From Paenibacillus sp. FSL W8-0186 (GTDB taxonomy: Bacteria > Bacillota > Bacilli > Paenibacillales > Paenibacillaceae): DNA of 64,000 nucleotides. Every line of letters begins with the position of its first letter. Position 1 is the stretch's first letter. Below the pieces are notes generated by a model that did not search any database, was not told where the DNA came from, and worked only from the letters and a program-made list of their open reading frames with translations. Of this stretch, positions 60,247 to 64,000 are shown piece by piece. Where the stretch lies: the NCBI RefSeq assembly GCF_037969765.1, contig NZ_CP150207.1, positions 5,525,501 to 5,589,500 on the forward strand. The letters are read 5' to 3'. The translations under genes were made by a program, and so were the position numbers.

Positions 60247-60869
60247 TACGTTTGCTCAACGTCCTTTCTGCATTGATTCCACCCGTTGATAAGCAGTTTG
60301 GCGGCGATAGCTGAACGTCTAGCTATCTGATTCTTCGTCAAATTTAACTGAGAAAAATGCCCTTGATGGAACATATCTGCGTATCCCTGAACGAGAGCAA
60401 GCAGTGCTTCCATAAGCTCGAGCAATTCATCCCATGCTGCTTCAGGAACAGCTTCCTGCGTTAACGTAAAAAGAAAATTGATCATCTCGCGGCTTCGTTC
60501 ATGGAATGTGGTCAGCTGAGATTCTCTGGCTGCGGAAAATAATTGAAAACTGACATTATGTTCAAGTGCATACTGCACATAGGCGCCGGCAACAGAAGCC
60601 ACACGCTCAATTGGATCATTACCCGCTTCGGTTGCTGCAGACTTCATTCTCGATGTGAGTTCCGTTAGAAAAACGATCCCGGTTTCCGCAAGCAAGCTTT
60701 CTCGATTAGGGAAATGACGATAAGGAGCGCTAATTGCAACTCCCGCATTTTTCGCTACCTTGGCCACGGAAAAGCCTTGAATCCCATGTTCTGAAATCAT
60801 TTCCATCGAGGTTCGTATTAGCGTTTCTTTTAAGTTTCCATGATGATAATTTCGTTTGTTATTCTGCAT
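60246..60869 (-). CDS. TetR/AcrR-family regulator coupled to psd
   Basis: A 207-residue protein: NYHHGNLKETLIRTSMEMISEHGIQGFSVAKVAKNAGVAISAPYRHFPNRESLLAE, the YHHG start typical of the WHG/TetR_C_13 branch. The helical ligand domain follows. AAGGGGTG precedes the ATG. Two TATCACATT palindromes lie upstream, so it probably controls itself, psd and the divergent SDR-MBL-pss genes. Confidence 0.92.
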   Translation of the reverse strand: MQNNKRNYHHGNLKETLIRTSMEMISEHGIQGFSVAKVAKNAGVAISAPYRHFPNRESLLAETGIVFLTELTSRMKSAATEAGNDPIERVASVAGAYVQYALEHNVSFQLFSAARESQLTTFHERSREMINFLFTLTQEAVPEAAWDELLELMEALLALVQGYADMFHQGHFSQLNLTKNQIARRSAIAAKLLINGWNQCRKDVEQT

Positions 60870-60910
60870 GTGTACACCCCTTTTTTCGTAATTATATCAC
60901 AACAAAGGCC

Positions 60911-60964
60911 AATGTGATAGACATATCACATTGGTCGTGTTATTATGTGATAGGTATATCACAT
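60911..60964. promoter_or_regulatory. two TetR operators between psd and pss units
   Basis: AATGTGATA-GACA-TATCACATT (60911-60932) is a perfect 9+9 palindrome; ATGTGATA-GGTA-TATCACAT (60945-60964) is a second, 33 bp centre to centre. On the plus strand TAGACA (60918-60923) and TATTAT (60941-60946) are 17 bp apart and overlap both sites. Confidence 0.8.
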
Positions 60965-60986
60965 TAATGGCGAGGAGTTGTTTGAA

Positions 60987-61682
60987 TTGACAGTTACATT
61001 AATTACAGGTGGAAACAAAGGGCTGGGCTTCGAAACTGCACGGCGATTGATCGCACAGGGTCACAATGTGTACATTGGTGCTCGCGATATAGAACGTGGG
61101 AAAGACTCGGCTGATAAGCTTGGCGCAAAGTTTATACGGCTTGATGTGACCGATCTTGCATCTATACACGAAGCAGCTGCCGAGATTAATCAAAATGAAG
61201 GGCTTTTGGATGTACTTATCAATAATGCGGGAATAACAAGCGGACTTCTGGGCGCTAATGATGTGGCTGCAGAAGACTTCCGCACCGTTTATGACACCAA
61301 TGTCTTCGGTATTGTTCGTGTGACACAAGCCTTTCTTCCTCTTCTGCACAAATCGGCAACGCCTGTTATCGTCAATGTCAGCAGTGGGTTAGGTTCCTTT
61401 ACCCGCGTGACGAATCCTGAAAAGGTTGAATCGCAAGTAAACGATTTGATTTACTCGTCATCCAAAGCCGCAGTAACAATGCTGACTGTGCAATATGCCA
61501 AAGCCTTGCCCGAATTCCGTATAAATGCCGCGGATCCCGGGCCGACAGCAACCGACCTCAATGGGCATCGCGGCTTCCAAACCGTCAGTGAGGGTACAGA
61601 TGTGATTGTGAAGCTTGCGACTCTTGACGGCAATGGACCTACGGGTACTTTTATGGATCGGAATGGAGTCGTTCCTTGGTAA
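60987..61682 (+). CDS. SDR-family oxidoreductase
   Basis: A 231-residue SDR: LITGGNKGLGFETARRL, NNAGITSG, catalytic Ser in VNVSSGLG, YxxxK as YSSSKAA, and the same GPTGTFMDRNGVVPW ending as the SDR at 22812. The start is TTG 60987, nine bases after GAGGAG; a TTG at 60978 abuts that site. It is the first gene of an operon with the MBL hydrolase and phosphatidylserine synthase. Confidence 0.92.
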   Translation: MTVTLITGGNKGLGFETARRLIAQGHNVYIGARDIERGKDSADKLGAKFIRLDVTDLASIHEAAAEINQNEGLLDVLINNAGITSGLLGANDVAAEDFRTVYDTNVFGIVRVTQAFLPLLHKSATPVIVNVSSGLGSFTRVTNPEKVESQVNDLIYSSSKAAVTMLTVQYAKALPEFRINAADPGPTATDLNGHRGFQTVSEGTDVIVKLATLDGNGPTGTFMDRNGVVPW

Positions 61683-61697
61683 GGAGGGGACTATGTT

Positions 61698-62777
61698 GTG
61701 AGTAGCTTTATCGCGGCAATGCTCCTGATGCTCTTTAACCCGGCGTTCGGAAGAATGCCAGACAGAAGAACGAAAACACGCATAAACAATTCCGTTAATT
61801 ACAAAAATAACAAGTTCGTGAATGCTATCCCTACAATAACTAGAATGTCTTTGCGCAACCAATTATCTGTTCTTTGGGACTTTGCTCGCGGGAAGCCTGC
61901 CCATGGCAGGCCTTCCTCGCCAATTGACCTTGTATTGACCGATATCGAGAAAACGAAACCATCGTCTGATCTCAACCAGGCGATCTGGTTCGGTCATTCA
62001 AGCGCACTAGTTGATCTAGACGGCCAACGATTGCTATTCGACCCGATGTTTGGGCGGTCTCCATTTCCTTTTCCGAAGCTGGGAAGCAAGCGATTTAACG
62101 ATAACCTGCCGATTGATGTCAAACATATGCCTGCCATTGATGCGGTATTTCTTTCCCATGATCACTATGATCACCTGGATTATTATTCAATCAAACACCT
62201 TAAAGATAAGGTCGGTCATTTTTTTGTTCCGCTGGGAGTCGCATGCCATCTTGACCGCTGGGGTGTCCCTGACTCCAAGATCACCCAGTTGGACTGGTGG
62301 GAGGAACTAGAGTGGGAAGGATTGAAGATCGTCTGCACGCCTGCGCGTCACGTGTCTGGGCGAAGCTTCTTGTACAAAAATCAAACTTTGTGGTGTTCAT
62401 GGTCAATCATCGGCTTATCAGGAAGCGTGTTTTTTAGCGGAGACAGCGGATATGGCCCTCACTTTCGTCAAATCGGGGAAAAGTATGGACCCTTTCAACT
62501 TACGCTAGTGGAGTGCGAGCAATATGACGAACGTTGGCCGGACCTTCATATGTTTCCGGAAGAAGCGGCGCAAGCCCATATAGACTTAAGAGGCGAATTC
62601 ATGATCCCGATTCATTGGGCTGCTTTTCAATTAGCGCCTCACGGGTGGCTCGACCCCATCCATCGTGTCTTGATTGCGGCTAAACAACGATCGATCAAAA
62701 TTGCCATTCCTCGTATGGGCGAATCTGTATCGCTAGGTGGAGACCACTATCCCATTCACGAATGGTGGAGTAAATGA
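61698..62777 (+). CDS. NAPE-PLD/UlaG-type metallo-hydrolase
   Basis: A 359-residue MBL-fold protein. An N-terminal hydrophobic segment (FIAAMLLMLFNPAFG) may anchor it. The metal site is HSSALVDLDGQRLLFDPMFG, HDHYDHLDYYS, HVSGRS, FSGDSGYG and IPIHWAAF, matching the N-acyl-phosphatidylethanolamine phospholipase D/RomA group. NAPE-PLD cleaves N-acyl-PE; here the flanking psd and pss genes make a phospholipid role plausible, which is inference. The start is GTG 61698 after AAGGAGGGG, 15 bp past the SDR. Confidence 0.88.
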   Translation: MSSFIAAMLLMLFNPAFGRMPDRRTKTRINNSVNYKNNKFVNAIPTITRMSLRNQLSVLWDFARGKPAHGRPSSPIDLVLTDIEKTKPSSDLNQAIWFGHSSALVDLDGQRLLFDPMFGRSPFPFPKLGSKRFNDNLPIDVKHMPAIDAVFLSHDHYDHLDYYSIKHLKDKVGHFFVPLGVACHLDRWGVPDSKITQLDWWEELEWEGLKIVCTPARHVSGRSFLYKNQTLWCSWSIIGLSGSVFFSGDSGYGPHFRQIGEKYGPFQLTLVECEQYDERWPDLHMFPEEAAQAHIDLRGEFMIPIHWAAFQLAPHGWLDPIHRVLIAAKQRSIKIAIPRMGESVSLGGDHYPIHEWWSK

Positions 62778-62823
62778 ATAACGTATTCCGGCTAATACCG
62801 GATTGGAGAGAGGTGAATGACTT

Positions 62824-63519
62824 ATTTTAAATTTCATACCGAGCTTTCTTACTCTTGGTAATCTGAGCTTAGGCTTAATTTCGATCATACTTGCATTTAA
62901 CAACAATGCGGGTATGGCTACGCTTCTCGTTTTTGTTGCAATCATACTAGATGGCGCAGATGGATGGGCAGCCCGTAAATTGCATGCGCAAAGCGAGTTT
63001 GGGAAGGTTTTGGACTCGTTATCAGACATCATTACGTTCGGTGCGGCACCAGCATATATTCTATATGAGGCAGTATTCCATGAGCTAAGTCCAGCGTTGG
63101 GCTGGGGGATCACAATCCTATTTCCGGTTTGTGGCGCTTTGCGCTTGGCAAGATTCAATGTTCAGAACGGAATGAAGCGATACTTTGTCGGGCTGCCGAT
63201 TCCCGCTGCGGGCGGGATGCTGGCTTTGCTGTCTTTTTTCAAAAATGATGTTCCCGTCATTGTACTATTCGCCGTCTCACTTCTGCTGGCATTGCTTATG
63301 GTCAGTTCGATTCGTTACCCAAGCGTTACAAATTTTAGTCCCTCCCGCAGAACGATTTGGTTTGTTCTAACTCTCATGTTGATACTGGCGGGGGGAGCAT
63401 TTTTATTCGAGAAGCAATTATATGAACTCTTGTTTGCCCCACTTTTTATGTATGCAGCGTATGGCAGTATGATTTACTGGGTACGCCTGGTTTCCAATAA
63501 TAAGGAACAGGGCGAATAA
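62824..63519 (+). CDS. pssA: phosphatidylserine synthase (CDP-alcohol transferase), start abnormal
   Basis: About 231 residues. The CDP-alcohol phosphotransferase motif DGADGWAARKLHAQSEF, then GKVLDSLSD, is complete (DxxDGxxARx8Gx3Dx3D). Several helices follow. The conserved N-terminus FIPSFLTLGNLSLGLIS is in frame only back to codon ATT 62824, which follows GAGAGGTG by 8 bases. An ATG at 62817 reads MTYFKF and would join FIPS if one base (C at 62835) were absent. So either ATT starts translation or a +1 indel is present. It makes phosphatidylserine from CDP-diacylglycerol and serine for the nearby Psd. Confidence 0.88.
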   Translation: MLNFIPSFLTLGNLSLGLISIILAFNNNAGMATLLVFVAIILDGADGWAARKLHAQSEFGKVLDSLSDIITFGAAPAYILYEAVFHELSPALGWGITILFPVCGALRLARFNVQNGMKRYFVGLPIPAAGGMLALLSFFKNDVPVIVLFAVSLLLALLMVSSIRYPSVTNFSPSRRTIWFVLTLMLILAGGAFLFEKQLYELLFAPLFMYAAYGSMIYWVRLVSNNKEQGE

Positions 63520-63662
63520 CAAACAATCGCTGCGGCCATTTTCTAAACATTATGGTGCGTTTTCCGCAGGAGTGCTTCCTGGTATGTCATTTAGTCGATG
63601 GAAAACAGCAGCTTCGTCTCTGATGATCTTCGGTGTGTGGTGATGGAAGAAGAGAATTCGCT

Positions 63663-63680
63663 TCACTTATGATACGGTTC
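63663..63680. repeat. dispersed repeat core overlapping the recombinase stop
   Basis: TCACTTATGATACGGTTC contains, on the minus strand, the stop codon and last codons (RTVS) of the recombinase gene. The stretch 63520-63660 shows no gene. Confidence 0.5.
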
Positions 63681-64000
63681 TGCGCTCACAACTTGCTGGT
63701 AAACTTAAATCATCACCAATCCAAAGGGATATTCTCTCCAGCTTCTTTCTGTCTGTTGAAACATGGACGGACTTAATTACAGAGCGAATCAGTACTTTCT
63801 TTTCTTGATCGTCCGCTGCCTCAAATAATGAGTCGAAGTCTTTGAGTGTATCGACAATCATTTGTGAATTGATCTGGCTCCCATAATCCAATCTGGCTAA
63901 TTTACGTTCGGTCTTTGCTAGAAGTTCATTTGCTTCGGCTAGTTGACTTTGTGCCTTGGTTATGAGCCGATTATAGTCATCGGAGCTTATCTCTCCGTTT
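63667..64000 (-). CDS. serine recombinase, C-terminal part (runs off right edge)
   Basis: A minus-strand frame open to the window end, at least 110 codons. It reads NGEISSDDYNRLITKAQSQL, a long coiled coil (LAEANELLAKTERKLARL), then DQEKKVLIRSVIKSVHVSTDRKKLERISLWIG. This is the C-terminal coiled-coil region of large serine recombinases used by integrative elements. The catalytic and zinc domains lie outside the window. Its stop codon falls in a dispersed repeat, so the element boundary may be here. Confidence 0.75.
   Translation of the reverse strand, partial: NGEISSDDYNRLITKAQSQLAEANELLAKTERKLARLDYGSQINSQMIVDTLKDFDSLFEAADDQEKKVLIRSVIKSVHVSTDRKKLERISLWIGDDLSLPASCERRTVS

Overview
The window looks like a chromosomal segment of a Paenibacillus-like member of the Bacillales. 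GC is moderate, Shine-Dalgarno sites are strong (AAGGAGG types), GTG and TTG starts are frequent, and the protein families are typical of that group (PhnB-like VOC proteins, DUF4260, DUF6953, WYL regulators, CPBP proteases, serine recombinase). No rRNA, tRNA or CRISPR array was seen. The genus is inferred from gene content only.

Most of the window (2-10 kb, 22-24 kb, 29-34 kb, 40-63 kb) is an array of small modules. Each pairs a transcription regulator (HxlR, TetR, MerR, ArsR, MarR, WYL, XRE-cupin, AraC) with one or a few enzymes: SDR, aldo/keto reductase, nitroreductase, acyl-CoA dehydrogenase-like flavoprotein, VOC, alpha/beta hydrolase, metallo-beta-lactamase fold, RidA. Many intergenic gaps hold clean palindromes on recognisable promoters, so several operators can be proposed by reading.

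Larger units sit between them. At 10.2-14.8 kb a minus-strand operon encodes a secreted protein, an ABC-2 exporter, a histidine kinase and an OmpR regulator. At 15.0-17.3 kb is a stand-alone SecA2-like motor. At 17.3-20.0 kb is an ABC exporter downstream of an unusual protein fusing a degenerate ABC-ATPase-like domain to a LytTR DNA-binding domain. At 20.4-21.9 kb is a chemoreceptor. At 23.8-28.6 kb is a tightly coupled three-gene operon: a 1231-residue ATPase with one ClpB-like and three CbxX/CfqX AAA domains, a four-helix membrane protein, and a single-pass anchored protein. This is the best candidate for an uncharacterised system. At 34.1-38.2 kb a DesK/NarL-type two-component system is bracketed by two CPBP membrane proteases.

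At 59.4-63.5 kb a TetR gene is coupled to phosphatidylserine decarboxylase. It faces an SDR, an NAPE-PLD/UlaG-type metallo-hydrolase and phosphatidylserine synthase across a gap with two palindromic operators. Both steps of phosphatidylethanolamine synthesis therefore flank one regulated promoter region.

The segment also shows decay and mobile-element history: relics of a phosphotransferase, a flavin reductase, DinB, an HTH regulator and a VOC protein; a 5'-truncated IS4-family transposase; a 93-bp MITE-like derivative of it; and about nine partial copies of a dispersed intergenic repeat (core CACTTATGRTACGGTTCACC, fullest copy near 45.15 kb). One of these overlaps the stop codon of a serine recombinase running off the right edge.
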